Part shown: one piece after another, positions 25,362-35,502 of the stretch
Layout of the letters: every line of letters begins with the position of its first letter
How positions within the stretch are numbered: the first letter of the stretch is position 1
Assembly: GCF_014196225.1 (NCBI RefSeq)
Contig: NZ_JACIDI010000007.1
Location: forward strand, 68,024-132,023
Length of the DNA stretch: 64,000 bases
Direction of reading: 5' to 3'
Source of the DNA: Bacteroides pyogenes
GTDB lineage: Bacteria; Bacteroidota; Bacteroidia; Bacteroidales; Bacteroidaceae
The notes under the pieces: model-generated
What the model saw: only the letters and a program-made list of their open reading frames with translations
Database searches by the model: none
What the model was told of the DNA's origin: nothing
Translations under genes and position numbers: made by a program

Positions 25362-25764
25362 CGGTAACCGAATGCGTGTTATACTATCACGGGCTTGTGT
25401 ATGGAAATTTTCACCGGCGCAAGTCCGTTGACACTTTCCACCGGAACATCCATTGGATTCGTTAATACACTTAAGATAATCTTTTAATTTACATATTTTA
25501 CACACGTTATTATTCTTTGAACACAAATATTCCGTTGTAAGTATTTCATTTAAATAAAATATCAGTAATAAAAAATATTCAATTTTATGCTGTCCGGTAA
25601 AACTTTTTCCCGCCAACTTGTATAAGAAAAAAATCGCTTCGATATTATGGCAGCATATAATTGCGAGAGTACCCGGTAAAGGCAAAGTATAATAGGAATC
25701 CGAAGATGCTGATAGAGCGCTTTTGGCGGTAACATATCAATTTCTGTCCCGAATACCGATTGAA
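25362..25764. other. Intergenic region without recognisable feature
   Basis: About 400 AT-rich bases after miaB. I see no gene, repeat or strong hairpin; open frames here are short and lack family similarity. Confidence 0.4.
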
Positions 25765-26052
25765 ATGAAAAACAGAATAAAATATGAGTTTTCAGCCATA
25801 CTTTGGCAGCAGTGCTGGTATTTCGTTTCCCTCCCCGAAGAAATGTCAAACGAAATCAGGGCAAACCTGAAATTTCAGGAAGAAGGTTGGGGACGGATGA
25901 AAGCGGTGGCAAAAATAGGTCATAGCCAGTGGGAAACCGCCATTTGGTTTGACACGAAACGTAAAACATATCTGCTTCCAATCAAAGCAGAAATAAGGAA
26001 AAAGGAAAATATCGGGATCGACAGCGAGATAAAAGTTTATCTCTGGATTTAG
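25765..26052 (+). CDS. DUF1905 domain protein
   Basis: 95 residues forming a complete DUF1905 domain: YEFSAILWQQCWYFVSLPEE, EEGWGRMKAVAKIG, WETAIWFDTKRKTYLLPIKA and a closing IKVYLWI strand. The fold is a small beta-barrel of unknown biochemical function, sometimes fused to YdeI-like domains. The start MKNRIKYEF at 25765 is preferred over an upstream start because family members begin here. It converges on rdgB. Confidence 0.8.
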   Translation: MKNRIKYEFSAILWQQCWYFVSLPEEMSNEIRANLKFQEEGWGRMKAVAKIGHSQWETAIWFDTKRKTYLLPIKAEIRKKENIGIDSEIKVYLWI

Positions 26053-26074
26053 ACTGTTTGTAATCTAAAAAACA

Positions 26075-26135
26075 AGCCTCTATATTGCAAAATGCCTGTA
26101 ACACCGATTAATAAAGATATATAGAGCTTTTTAAT
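26075..26135. terminator. Possible bidirectional terminator between DUF1905 and rdgB
   Basis: CTCTATAT (near 26078-26085) pairs with ATATAGAG (26119-26126) across a loop of about 33 bases. T-rich tracts follow on both strands (CTTTTTAATT to the right; TTGTTTTTTAG on the minus strand). The position between convergent genes fits. Confidence 0.4.
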
Positions 26136-26175
26136 TAATTGTATCAACGGCAATAATCATATTATCAAGTCATTT

Positions 26176-26760
26176 CTATTCCTCTATTTCTTTCAGAAAT
26201 TGAGCCAATTTCTTCACAGCCAATGCCCGGTGACTGATTTCATTCTTCACCTCAGCTCCCAGTTCAGCAAAGGTTTGTTCGTATCCTTCGGGTTTGAAGA
26301 TGGGATCGTAACCGAAGCCGGAGCCGCCCCGTTTTTCTTTGATAATCTCTCCGTTGATTATGCCCTCGAAAAGATATTCCTTACCATCCAGAATAAGTGA
26401 GATGACCGTACGGAACCGGGCTTTACGGTTTTCCACTCCTTCCAGCTCACGAAGCAATTTGCGCATGTTGGCTTGAGAATCGTGCCCTTCCCCGCCGGCA
26501 TAACGGGCAGAATATACTCCCGGAGCTCCGCCAAGAGCTTCCACTTCCAGCCCGGTATCATCTCCGAAACTGTTCAACCCGTAATTCCGGTAAATGAACG
26601 ATGATTTTAATAAAGCGTTGCCCTCGAGCGTATCGGCTGTTTCGGGAATATCCGCATGGCAACCGATATCTTTCAGGCTGAGAAGTTCGATTTTATCGCC
26701 CAATATGGAAGAGATTTCTTCCAGTTTATGGGCATTATTGGTAGCAAATACAAGTTTCAT
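26176..26760 (-). CDS. rdgB: XTP/dITP diphosphatase (Ham1/RdgB)
   Basis: 194 residues with the Ham1 hallmarks: the N-terminal substrate loop [28 protein letters not shown], the metal site [20 protein letters not shown], and [20 protein letters not shown] followed by [11 protein letters not shown]. It hydrolyses dITP, dXTP and XTP to the monophosphates, keeping deaminated purines out of DNA and RNA. It is the last gene after leuS and yitT on the minus strand. Confidence 0.95.
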   Translation of the reverse strand: MKLVFATNNAHKLEEISSILGDKIELLSLKDIGCHADIPETADTLEGNALLKSSFIYRNYGLNSFGDDTGLEVEALGGAPGVYSARYAGGEGHDSQANMRKLLRELEGVENRKARFRTVISLILDGKEYLFEGIINGEIIKEKRGGSGFGYDPIFKPEGYEQTFAELGAEVKNEISHRALAVKKLAQFLKEIEE

Positions 26761-26922
26761 TATTTCAAATACACTTTATAAATACTTACTTTCACTTTCA
26801 GCCTCTTCTTCAGGCAAATCATCATCCGGGAAACCCCGTATCTATCATTCGGTGAGGTCTTCCGAAGAGTTCTTCAGGAAACTCATAATCCGGAAACCGA
26901 AAGCAACAGTAAATATTCTTCT

Positions 26923-27840
26923 TTATTTCACTTTCAACTGGTCGAATCCTTCGCCATACACACCGATGACAGAACTTTGCGAAATGAAAGCGTTCGGGTC
27001 GATACCTTTCACCAAACGGAAAATATCCAGCGACTGGCGTTTCTTTGCCAATACCACAAGCACTTTCACATTGTTTTTGCTGTACCATCCCTTACCGTCG
27101 AGCACAGTGACTCCGCGATGAGTATCTTTTATGATACGGTCGGCTATTTCATCGTATTTCTGAGAAAATATAAAGAATTGAACCGATTGGCGGGCACTGT
27201 TGATTACCCAGTCGAGCACGACACCGATGATGAACAGCGTGACAAAGCCGAAGATAACACGCCGCCAGTCATGAAACACAAAATAGCAAGAGGTGATGAT
27301 GAACACATCGCAAATCATAATCATCCTACCGAGACTGACATCTTTATATTTATTCACGATGGCAGCGATAATATCCGTGCCGCCTGTGCTTCCGTTATAA
27401 TTGAAGGTAATGCCCAGACCGACACCGCACATGGCAGCTCCGATGATGCACGCCATGAAGTCTTGCCCCGCTCCCAATATAAGAGGCTTTCCGTTTATTG
27501 ACATATCGGGAACATGCACGTAATTATTCACCAACAACTGAAACAGCCATAACAGAAACGTCAGCATGAAAATGGCATAAGTAGTCTTTATGCTGAACTT
27601 CGGTCCCAAAATACGAATGGCAAACGTCATCAGTACGGCATTGATAATGAAATAAGACCATTGAATGGGAAATCCGCTGGCATAATAAATGATAGCGCTG
27701 ATACCGGTTGTCCCTCCGGTGGTTATCTCATAAGGAAGCAAAAATGCCGCCCATCCGAATGAATAACTGATCAATCCGAGAGTGATGTAAAAATAATCTT
27801 TCACCTCTCTCATAATATCGGCTTTGGCAGGTCTGTACAT
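26923..27840 (-). CDS. YitT-family membrane protein (DUF161/DUF2179)
   Basis: 305 residues: about six transmembrane segments (DUF161, about 15-215, with the two GGTTGISAI / GSTGGTDIIA repeats that mark this family) and a soluble C-terminal DUF2179 domain (about 225-300, GVTVLDGKGWYSKNNVKVLV). Such proteins are thought to be transporters or channels, but no substrate is established. It lies between leuS and rdgB in the same direction. The 160-base gap to rdgB holds no gene. Confidence 0.9.
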   Translation of the reverse strand: MYRPAKADIMREVKDYFYITLGLISYSFGWAAFLLPYEITTGGTTGISAIIYYASGFPIQWSYFIINAVLMTFAIRILGPKFSIKTTYAIFMLTFLLWLFQLLVNNYVHVPDMSINGKPLILGAGQDFMACIIGAAMCGVGLGITFNYNGSTGGTDIIAAIVNKYKDVSLGRMIMICDVFIITSCYFVFHDWRRVIFGFVTLFIIGVVLDWVINSARQSVQFFIFSQKYDEIADRIIKDTHRGVTVLDGKGWYSKNNVKVLVVLAKKRQSLDIFRLVKGIDPNAFISQSSVIGVYGEGFDQLKVK

Positions 27841-27899
27841 ATGATTTGTTTATAGATTGACGAAGTTTTTAATCTCGTGTTTATAAGGATTACAACGTT

Positions 27900-30737
27900 T
27901 TACACAACTACGTTGACAATCTTCTTCGGAACAACGATAACCTTTTTAGGTGTCTTGCCTTCTATCCACTTCTGCGAACGTTCGTCGGCCAACACTTCTT
28001 TCTCAATGGCCTCCGATGTGGCATCGGCGGAAAACTCCATATTGAAACGAGCCTTGCCGTTGAAAGAAACAGTATAGTTTACGGTATCTTCCTTCAGATA
28101 TTCTTCGTTGCACAGAGGCCATTGGGCATCGCACACGGAAGTATCGTGTCCGAGTGTGTGCCACAATTCTTCGCATACGTGAGGAGCGAAAGGAGCGAGC
28201 ACGATGGCAAGCTGCTCCAATATCTCTTTCTTGCAGCATTTCAAGGCCGATAGTTCGTTTACACAAATCATAAACGCGCTGACCGACGTGTTGTAAGAGA
28301 ACTGTTCGATATCTCCCGTCACTTTTTTTATAAGTTTGTGAAGCGCTTTGAGTTCTTCTTTCGTTGCCGGCTCGTCTTTCACCAGATATTCGCCCGCGCG
28401 ACTGTAAAAGAGCGACCAGAACTTGCGGATGAAGCGGTGCACACCGTCGATACCGTTCGTATCCCAAGGCTTCGACTGTTCTACCGGACCGAGGAACATT
28501 TCATACATACGCAACGTATCGGCTCCGTACTTATCTACAATCATATCGGGATTCACCACGTTGAACATCGACTTGCTCATCTTTTCCACAGCCCATCCGC
28601 AGATGTACTTTCCGTTTTCAAGAATGAACTCGGCGTTCTCATATTCGGGACGCCATGCCTTGAAGGCTTCCACATCGAGCACATCGCCCGATACGATATT
28701 CACGTCTACGTGAATGGGAGTCACATCGTATTCGTCTTTCAGATTCAGGGAAACGAATGTATTGGTATCTTTAATGCGGTATACAAAATTACTCCGTCCT
28801 TGAATCATACCCTGGTTTACTAACTTTTGGAACGGTTCTTCCACTACCGAAACACCGATGTCGTGCAGGAACTTATTCCAGAAACGCGAATAAATAAGGT
28901 GACCGGTGGCATGTTCCGTACCGCCCACATACAAATCTACATTTTGCCAATAGCGGTTTATCTTCGGATCGACCAATGCTTCACGGTTATGCGGGTCCAT
29001 ATAGCGCAGGTAGTAAGCCGAAGAACCGGCAAATCCCGGCATGGTATTCAGTTCCAGCGGAAATACGGTCAGATGATCGATTTTCTCATTATCCACCACA
29101 CGTTTGTTCACCGTATCCCATGCCCATTTTTTAGCATGTCCCAACGGAGGTTCTCCTGTTTCCGTAGGCAGAAACTTGGCAACTTCGGGAAGTTCGAGCG
29201 GCAGAGAACTTTCATCTATCATATAAGGCATTCCGTCTTTGTAATAAACCGGAAACGGTTCGCCCCAATAACGCTGGCGGGAGAAGATGGCATCGCGCAG
29301 ACGGAAATTCACTTTCACCCGTCCCAACCGATGTTCTTTCACATATTTCTTGGTTGTCTCGATAGCTTCTTTCACTGTCAATCCGTTCAGGTTCAGACTG
29401 CAAGAATCACTTTCACTCCCCACTCTCGGCGAATTGCATACGATTCCTTCTTTGGCGTCGAAACTTTCTTCGCTCACATCGCATCCTTCCACCAACGGAC
29501 GAATCTCCAATTCGAAATGTTTGGCAAACGCATAATCGCGGCTATCGTGCGCAGGAACAGCCATGATGGCTCCCGTTCCATATCCTGCCAGTACGTAATC
29601 GCTGATCCACACAGGAACGGCTTCGCCTGTAAACGGATTAATGGCGTACGAACCACTGAACACTCCGCTCACGCTGCGATCGGAAATACGTTCGCGTTCG
29701 GTACGTTTCTTCGTACGTTCGAGATAAGCCTCCACTTCAGCTTTATGTTCCGGAGTAGTCAACCGCTCTACCAATTCGCTTTCCGGAGCCAATACCATGA
29801 AAGTAACGCCGAACATCGTATCGGCACGGGTAGTAAATATGGTAAATTCCAAATCGCTGTCTTTCACCTTAAACTGTACTTCGGCGCCTTCGCTGCGTCC
29901 TATCCAGTTCTTCTGCGTTTCTTTTAGAGATTCCGTCCAGTCCACCGTATCCAATCCGTCGAGCAAACGTTGCGCATAGGCCGATACGCGCAAACACCAC
30001 TGGCGCATCTTCCGTTGAACAACGGGATGGCCGCCGCGTTCGCTCACGCCGTCCACCACTTCATCATTCGCCAATACCGTACCCAACGCAGGACACCAAT
30101 TCACCATCGTCTCGCCCAGATAAGCAATGCGATAGTTCATCAGAATTTCCTGCTGTTCTTTTTCACTTTTTGCTTTCCACTCGGCAGCCGTAAAACAGAG
30201 TTCTTCGCTACAAGCAACGTTCAGCCCCTCGGTTCCTTTCGCTTCAAAATGATGAATCAAGTCTTCGATGGGAAGCGCGCGGCAAGCATCGTTGCAATAA
30301 TAGCTTCCGAACATTCTCTGAAAAGCCCATTGCGTCCAATGATAGTATTTCGGCTCACAAGTTTTTATTTCTCTGTCCCAATCGAAACAAAATCCTATTT
30401 TGTCAAGTTGCTCGCGATAGCGTTCGATATTTGCTTTTGTAGTCACTTCAGGATGCTGACCGGTCTGAATGGCATATTGTTCGGCAGGAAGTCCGTATGC
30501 GTCGTATCCCATCGGATTGAGGACGTTGAATCCCTGCAAACGCTTGTAACGCGCGTAAATATCCGAAGCGATGTATCCCAGCGGATGGCCTACGTGCAAT
30601 CCTGCCCCCGAAGGATAAGGAAACATATTCAGTACATAAAATTTCTGCTTCGATTCATCTTCCGTCACCCGATAGGTTTTGTTCTCTACCCATCGTTTCT
30701 GCCACTTCTTTTCAATCTCCCCGAAATTATACTCCAT
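27900..30737 (-). CDS. leuS: Leucyl-tRNA synthetase
   Basis: 945 residues, class I synthetase: HIGH-type motif [16 protein letters not shown] near residues 38-53, the large editing (CP1) insertion with [19 protein letters not shown] and [18 protein letters not shown], the KMSKS loop in [14 protein letters not shown], and a helical anticodon-binding domain. It charges tRNA-Leu and proofreads norvaline and isoleucine. Full length. First gene of the probable leuS-yitT-rdgB unit, behind a TAAATTTG promoter element. Confidence 0.97.
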   Translation of the reverse strand: MEYNFGEIEKKWQKRWVENKTYRVTEDESKQKFYVLNMFPYPSGAGLHVGHPLGYIASDIYARYKRLQGFNVLNPMGYDAYGLPAEQYAIQTGQHPEVTTKANIERYREQLDKIGFCFDWDREIKTCEPKYYHWTQWAFQRMFGSYYCNDACRALPIEDLIHHFEAKGTEGLNVACSEELCFTAAEWKAKSEKEQQEILMNYRIAYLGETMVNWCPALGTVLANDEVVDGVSERGGHPVVQRKMRQWCLRVSAYAQRLLDGLDTVDWTESLKETQKNWIGRSEGAEVQFKVKDSDLEFTIFTTRADTMFGVTFMVLAPESELVERLTTPEHKAEVEAYLERTKKRTERERISDRSVSGVFSGSYAINPFTGEAVPVWISDYVLAGYGTGAIMAVPAHDSRDYAFAKHFELEIRPLVEGCDVSEESFDAKEGIVCNSPRVGSESDSCSLNLNGLTVKEAIETTKKYVKEHRLGRVKVNFRLRDAIFSRQRYWGEPFPVYYKDGMPYMIDESSLPLELPEVAKFLPTETGEPPLGHAKKWAWDTVNKRVVDNEKIDHLTVFPLELNTMPGFAGSSAYYLRYMDPHNREALVDPKINRYWQNVDLYVGGTEHATGHLIYSRFWNKFLHDIGVSVVEEPFQKLVNQGMIQGRSNFVYRIKDTNTFVSLNLKDEYDVTPIHVDVNIVSGDVLDVEAFKAWRPEYENAEFILENGKYICGWAVEKMSKSMFNVVNPDMIVDKYGADTLRMYEMFLGPVEQSKPWDTNGIDGVHRFIRKFWSLFYSRAGEYLVKDEPATKEELKALHKLIKKVTGDIEQFSYNTSVSAFMICVNELSALKCCKKEILEQLAIVLAPFAPHVCEELWHTLGHDTSVCDAQWPLCNEEYLKEDTVNYTVSFNGKARFNMEFSADATSEAIEKEVLADERSQKWIEGKTPKKVIVVPKKIVNVVV

Positions 30738-30789
30738 AGTGATAATCTTTTTATTTATAGTGATTTATATTCTATTGCCAATGAACGGG

Positions 30790-30797
30790 CAAATTTA
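30790..30797 (-). promoter_or_regulatory. -7 element of leuS promoter
   Basis: The minus strand reads TAAATTTG (TAnnTTTG), 53 bases upstream of the leuS ATG. The -33 region is not clear. Confidence 0.4.
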
Positions 30798-30885
30798 CAT
30801 GTTTATTTTCAGATAACCACATAAGGTTTGATGTTTTCTTTGTTGTCGGAAGAAGTGTCGCATTATTCGGTTTATGCCTTGAATA

Positions 30886-32016
30886 CTATGCACGTTTATG
30901 CAAAAAACATTTCGTCAAAAACTTGCGAACAGGTTCGTCGTATAGTTTCAGACACAGATAAGCCAATAAAACAGAACCGACAATAAGTGCCAAAGCTCCG
31001 GGTAAAGATTCTGCAAACGTAAGATTCTCATTCTTCACCCAAGCATAATATAAATATATAAAAGGATAATGCACCATATACAAAGGATATGATATATCAC
31101 CCAGAAACGTACAAATGCGCGTAGTTACCCTATCCGTAGTTTTTCCCGAAGCTCCCAACCAGACAATGAGAGGAAAGAGAAGAACCACGCAAACGGTATC
31201 GTAAATGCCGTTCATCCAAAGATTTTCGCTACCGCCAATACGGGGCACGGCCGCCAACATCACGATAGATATACCTCCTATCCAAAAAGCACCTTTAATA
31301 CGAACGGGATTGAATAGACGTGACATGAGCAATCCTGCCGAGAATGAAAATAACAAACGGAGAAATCCGCCTACGATATTTTCTCCCGTCATTGCATATC
31401 CTACGCAAATATCGCCGAGCGGTCCAAAAATAGCAAAGATTCCCAGCCCGAAAGCTGCCAGCAATACCAATACCGAAAGAGCAACAGTAGAAAGTTTACG
31501 AATAAAAAACACATACAATAGATTGCCTATATACTCAAAAAGTAACGACCAACTAGGTCCGTTCAAAGGATACATTTCCCCTACACCTCGAATTTCGAAT
31601 CCGGTAGTCATAGGAATCAACAAAGCATTCAGAAGCATAGACAAAAGAAGTAGGCCTATGGATACTTTAGTAACATCCCATACAGAACAACCTTGCGTAT
31701 AAAACATGACAGCCCCGATAACAGCTCCCATCACCACCATAGGATGCAGGCGAATCAACCGACGTTTGATAAACTCCTTAATCGTCATTCTTTTCCAACG
31801 GTCGTCGTAGGCATAGCCTATAACAAAGCCTGATAAAATAAAGAAAAAGTCGACCGCCAGATATCCGTGATTGATTCGTTGATCTAAATGACTGGTCGCA
31901 TAAGCTTCGAATATATGAAAACAAACCACAACCAAAGCCGCTACTCCACGCAACCCGTCGAGTATATGGTAATGCGGTTTGGTATCTGCAAATGCAGCCG
32001 ATGAAATTTTTGCCAT
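30886..32016 (-). CDS. Acyltransferase-3 family membrane protein
   Basis: 376 residues with about ten transmembrane segments and the family's N-terminal active-site helix ILDGLRGVAALVVVCFHIFE (the His is the likely catalytic base), then HGYLAVDFFFILSGFVIGY and SLLFEYIGN. These enzymes O-acylate (usually acetylate) surface sugars, lipids or small molecules by moving an acyl group across the inner membrane. It follows the GrpB-like gene by 2 bases, so the two are one operon. Substrate unknown. Confidence 0.88.
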   Translation of the reverse strand: MAKISSAAFADTKPHYHILDGLRGVAALVVVCFHIFEAYATSHLDQRINHGYLAVDFFFILSGFVIGYAYDDRWKRMTIKEFIKRRLIRLHPMVVMGAVIGAVMFYTQGCSVWDVTKVSIGLLLLSMLLNALLIPMTTGFEIRGVGEMYPLNGPSWSLLFEYIGNLLYVFFIRKLSTVALSVLVLLAAFGLGIFAIFGPLGDICVGYAMTGENIVGGFLRLLFSFSAGLLMSRLFNPVRIKGAFWIGGISIVMLAAVPRIGGSENLWMNGIYDTVCVVLLFPLIVWLGASGKTTDRVTTRICTFLGDISYPLYMVHYPFIYLYYAWVKNENLTFAESLPGALALIVGSVLLAYLCLKLYDEPVRKFLTKCFLHKRA

Positions 32017-32018
32017 AC

Positions 32019-32600
32019 TTAATATCTACCTTTATATATACTTTTCCCAATTTCTGTATATTTCACCACAAAGCAAGTCTTTTTATCAGTATAGCCATCT
32101 CTATCGTGTCGATATGATTTGCATAACGACAGCTTAAGTCGTTCATACTCCCTGGCTACATCAAAATGAGTTTTAAGATAATCTCGAAAATAAAGTTCTT
32201 CATTATCACCTTCAAAACGCAAATGCAAATGAAACACTCTTTCCGCAAAATCATGTAACGTATATCCTTTATTAAATGATATGCGTTTTTCAGTTTCAGA
32301 CATTAACAAATAACCTGCATCAAGTATATTTTTTTTTATCTCGCTAATCTTGCAATTTACCTCTACTTCCAAAAGAATATCAATGATAGGTTTTGCCCAA
32401 ATACCTTCAACAGCCGTACTTCCGATATGACTAATACGAACAATTTCATCTGCGGGCAATCGATGTTCCAAATTTTGCCTTTCTTCATCAAACCAATCGG
32501 CCCAATATGCTTGGTGTGCTGTCAGAATAATAGGAAACAATTCCCACAATTCTTCAAGGGTCTTACTATAAAGCTGTTCATTTTCATTGATCTGTTTCAT
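32019..32600 (-). CDS. GrpB/UPF0157 family nucleotidyltransferase-like protein
   Basis: 193 residues with the GrpB signature RISHIGSTAVEGIWAKPIID plus ILLEV, which resembles the GS and acidic motif of the nucleotidyltransferase fold, then HLHLRFEGDNEELYFRDYLK. Members occur alone or fused to CoaE; their activity is not firmly established. An extra N-terminal stretch of about 30 residues precedes the core. It is coupled to the downstream acyltransferase gene (2-base gap), which suggests joint expression rather than a known shared pathway. Confidence 0.85.
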   Translation of the reverse strand: MKQINENEQLYSKTLEELWELFPIILTAHQAYWADWFDEERQNLEHRLPADEIVRISHIGSTAVEGIWAKPIIDILLEVEVNCKISEIKKNILDAGYLLMSETEKRISFNKGYTLHDFAERVFHLHLRFEGDNEELYFRDYLKTHFDVAREYERLKLSLCKSYRHDRDGYTDKKTCFVVKYTEIGKSIYKGRY

Positions 32601-32715
32601 TCGCCTGCCTTGATTTCAAGTTTACATTTTATTCATTTTCTGCAAGTTTTCCAATGTCATAGCAAAGATAAAAAACAAAAGCGACAATAGAGAAATTTCC
32701 ATTGTCGCTTTTGAG

Positions 32716-32788
32716 TCGGAATGAGGCGACTCGAACGCCCGACCCCTACGTCCCGAACGTAGTGCGCTACCAACTGCGCTACATTCCG
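32716..32788 (-). tRNA. tRNA-Pro (anticodon CGG)
   Basis: The minus strand folds into a full cloverleaf: acceptor CGGAATG/CATTCCG, D-arm GCGCAGTTGGTAGCGC, anticodon stem-loop CTACG-TTCGGGA-CGTAG with anticodon CGG, and T-arm GGGCG-TTCGAGT-CGCC-type. The discriminator base is A and no CCA is encoded. It reads CCG proline codons. Confidence 0.95.
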
Positions 32789-33084
32789 ATTATCAATCAT
32801 CAGTCGAAAAATTACCGGTTTCGACACACATAGATGTCCGGTAACGTTTTCGGCTGCAAAGATAGGAACTAATTTTGTTATATCAAACAATATTTTCCAT
32901 TTTTTGATTCAACCGATTTGGCTATCCATCTATCGACAAAAGACGGTTGAAATAACAAACAACAAGCTGTTATCCGGAAGCAGACTTTCATTTTTACAGA
33001 GAGAATACCGACCGGACAAGCCGCAAACACACTCCTGAAGTTTACCGTATCGAACTGCTATGTTTTCCGTATCAACTTCAGAAA

Positions 33085-33184
33085 ACTGTCGGTAACGATT
33101 GTATAAAAGGTATATTCAAAGTCCTTTGCAACAGGCTAATCATCTCGCAACGCCGACTGTCGGTACGATTATATAAAAGGTATA
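33085..33184. repeat. 30-bp direct repeat with 71-bp offset downstream of nadA
   Basis: ACTGTCGGTAACGATTGTAT and its AAAAGGTATA continuation at 33085-33114 recurs at 33156-33184 with one base deleted. A second loose pair (ACTA...CCGGTA) lies at 33211 and 33271. The whole 32789-33336 stretch is otherwise empty. It is on the downstream side of nadA. Confidence 0.65.
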
Positions 33185-33336
33185 TAATCAAAACCTACCG
33201 ACGAGGAGTCACTATTTTACCGGTAGCTGCAAGGCGATGGAGGTACGTGTAAGCGTCTGGTTGACGATGGACTACCATTTCGCCGGTAAACCAAAGGATT
33301 TCTTAAGCGAACAATCCATGCATCGCAGATTCTGAA

Positions 33337-34275
33337 TTACAATCCCAGCTTTTCCGAAATCTCCAACATCCGATGGATAGGTTTCACAGCTTTTGCGGAG
33401 ACTTCCGAATCTACGGTAATTTCAGGAGATTCGTTTTTGAGACATTCATAGAGTTTTTCCAACGTGTTCAATCGCATAAAGCTGCATTCGTTGCAAGCGC
33501 AAGTGCTGTCGTCGGGAGGAGCGGGAATAAACTCCGTCTGCGGACATTGCTTACGCATCTCATGCAGAATGCCCGATTCCGTAGCTACGATATACGTGTT
33601 TTCGGGATGGCGGATGGCATATTTCAACAGCGCGGCGGTAGATCCTACGAAATCGGCAAGCTTCAGCACCGCACTTTTACATTCGGGATGAGCCAACACC
33701 AAAGCTTCGGGATGTTTCGCTTTCAATTCCACGATCTTTTCTACGGAAAACTGTTCGTGCACATGGCAGGCTCCGTCCCAAACCAACATATCACGCCCGG
33801 TGATGGAATTGATATAGTTACCCAGATTGCGGTCGGGAGCGAAAATAATCTTTTCGTCTTTCGGGAAACTTTCCACTATTTGCCGGGCATTGGTGGAAGT
33901 CACCACCACATCGGTCACCGCCTTCACGGCAGCCGTGGTATTGACGTATGAAACAACCGTGTATCCCGGATGCGCTTCGACGAACTTAGCAAACTCATCC
34001 GCCGGACAACTGTCTGCCAACGAGCAGCCCGCATTCAGATCGGGAACCAGCACCTTCTTGTCCGGACAAAGTATTTTTGCCGTTTCACCCATAAAGTGAA
34101 CACCGCACATCACGATAATGTCCGCTTTCGTGCGGGCAGCCCATTGAGCCAACGCCAAGCTGTCGCCCACAAAATCGGCTATGTCCTGTATTTCTCCTTT
34201 CTGGTAGTAATGCGCCAGAATGATGGCATTCTTCTCTTCTTTCAGCTTCTGTATTTTCTTTATGAGTTCATTCAT
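33337..34275 (-). CDS. nadA: Quinolinate synthase A
   Basis: 312 residues: three homologous Rossmann-like domains with AIILAHYYQKGEIQDIADFV near the N-terminus, IVMCGVHFMGETAKIL, DLNAGCSLADSCP and HPECKSAV. The three [4Fe-4S] ligands are expected among the cysteines of MCGVHF, the C-terminal CACNECSF and the central cluster. NadA condenses iminoaspartate (from NadB) with dihydroxyacetone phosphate to quinolinate. The start MNELIKKIQKLKEEKN at 34275 is chosen by family length; the frame is open about 32 codons further upstream without similarity. nadB lies 21 kb away; nadC is not in the window. Confidence 0.95.
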   Translation of the reverse strand: MNELIKKIQKLKEEKNAIILAHYYQKGEIQDIADFVGDSLALAQWAARTKADIIVMCGVHFMGETAKILCPDKKVLVPDLNAGCSLADSCPADEFAKFVEAHPGYTVVSYVNTTAAVKAVTDVVVTSTNARQIVESFPKDEKIIFAPDRNLGNYINSITGRDMLVWDGACHVHEQFSVEKIVELKAKHPEALVLAHPECKSAVLKLADFVGSTAALLKYAIRHPENTYIVATESGILHEMRKQCPQTEFIPAPPDDSTCACNECSFMRLNTLEKLYECLKNESPEITVDSEVSAKAVKPIHRMLEISEKLGL

Positions 34276-34707
34276 AATAATATTTTTTTTCTTTCCTTTT
34301 TTAAAAAAAATCTTTGTTGGTGATGATAGCCTGTTAATAGTGTTGGAAACTATTTTCCGTTTTTCTTGCAAAATAAGTTATTAGTCCATGCTTCCGGTTT
34401 ACGAGTATATTATCAACAGCTTTGTTTTTCCATTTGTTATTGCTATATGTTTCATTATCATGAAACTTTACAGAAATGAAAAGTGGCTATTCACCTCTTG
34501 TTGATAATATGCAAAGTTAAAAACTTTACGGATATAAACAGGCAGGTGAACGCTGAAAAATGTGTTTATGTATTCGTCAAAAATTGCAGGTTGTTTTTTT
34601 GGAATGTTGATACCGTACTTCTATTATATTTTATTCTGAATAAAGCAACTATTGTTTTTAAAAATCTTTGCCGATAGTTTCGACAGGTTTTCAACCGTTA
34701 TAAACAG

Positions 34708-34735
34708 TTGTGTTAACAGAAAAGAGTTACCTTTG
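34708..34735 (+). promoter_or_regulatory. Putative promoter of the TrmH-type gene transcript
   Basis: TTG at 34708-34710, 17 bases, TACCTTTG at 34728-34735 (perfect TAnnTTTG). It would give a leader of about 225 bases before the methyltransferase. The AT-rich stretch between nadA and this promoter holds nothing else I can support. Confidence 0.5.
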
Positions 34736-34825
34736 CGGCAGTGATTGCATTGTGACGAACGAATAACTCCATACGATAAAAAAAGCGTTCTTTTTCATCG
34801 TGAACATTTTTCATGGAAGAAGATG

Positions 34826-34894
34826 ATGAAGATAATCGTTTGTTTAATACTTGTTTGCATCCTTATTGTATGGAATAAGGTTTCCGGGTGTTGA
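34826..34894 (+). CDS. Possible 22-residue hydrophobic microprotein
   Basis: A short frame downstream of the 34708 promoter reads MKIIVCLILVCILIVWNKVS then GC: a single membrane-spanning helix. It lies in the long leader of the TrmH-type gene and could be a leader peptide, a microprotein or chance. No strong ribosome binding site beyond GAAGA-rich sequence. Confidence 0.25.
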   Translation: MKIIVCLILVCILIVWNKVSGC

Positions 34895-34967
34895 AAACAG
34901 ATGATCCTGTTTCTCTTATTTTGTATAAGGTTTGTTGATTGATGGAAGATTAAAAGGTGATTGGAAA

Positions 34968-35498
34968 ATGAGAAAGCTGAAAATAACAGAATTGAACCGC
35001 ATCAGTGCGGAAGAGTTTAAAACGGTTGATAAGTTGCCTTTGGTGATTGTGTTGGACAATGTGAGAAGCATGCACAATATCGGTTCGGTGTTTCGCACAT
35101 CCGATGCGTTTCGTATCGAATGTGTGTATCTGTGCGGTATAACGGCTGTTCCTCCGCATCCCGAAATGCATAAAACGGCTTTGGGAGCTGAGTTCACGGT
35201 AGATTGGAAACATGTTGATAACACTGTTGAAGCTGTTGATAACCTTCGTCGCGAAGGATACACGGTTTACTCTGTGGAGCAGGCTGAAGGAAGCGTGATG
35301 TTGAACGATCTGGAGCTCGACAAATCGAAAAAGTATGCCGTTGTGATGGGAAACGAAGTGAAAGGCGTTCAGCAGGAAGTTATCGACCATTCCGACGGTT
35401 GCATCGAGATTCCTCAATACGGTACGAAGCACTCGTTGAATGTATCGGTCACAGCAGGTATTGTGATTTGGGATTTGTTCAAGAAATTGAGTTTATGA
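34968..35498 (+). CDS. TrmH/SpoU-family RNA 2'-O-methyltransferase
   Basis: 176 residues with the three SPOUT motifs: LDNVRSMHNIGSVFRTSDAF (motif 1), VVMGNEVKGVQQEVID (motif 2) and IPQYGTKHSLNVSVTAGIV (motif 3), which form the trefoil-knot SAM site. It lacks the N-terminal substrate-binding domain of RlmB, so it is closest to short TrmH/TrmL-like enzymes that methylate a ribose in tRNA. The start MRKLKITELNRI at 34968 is preferred over an earlier one by family alignment. It converges on the DUF4294 gene with a 4-base gap. Confidence 0.9.
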   Translation: MRKLKITELNRISAEEFKTVDKLPLVIVLDNVRSMHNIGSVFRTSDAFRIECVYLCGITAVPPHPEMHKTALGAEFTVDWKHVDNTVEAVDNLRREGYTVYSVEQAEGSVMLNDLELDKSKKYAVVMGNEVKGVQQEVIDHSDGCIEIPQYGTKHSLNVSVTAGIVIWDLFKKLSL

Positions 35499-35502
35499 GA
35501 GG

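Noticed and set aside
25381..25560. Riboswitch-like leader after miaB
   Set aside because: No recognisable aptamer core or terminator pair, and the next gene is 200 bases further.
26761..26922. Possible small gene between yitT and rdgB
   Set aside because: Frames are short and interrupted; only a tail without start could be read.
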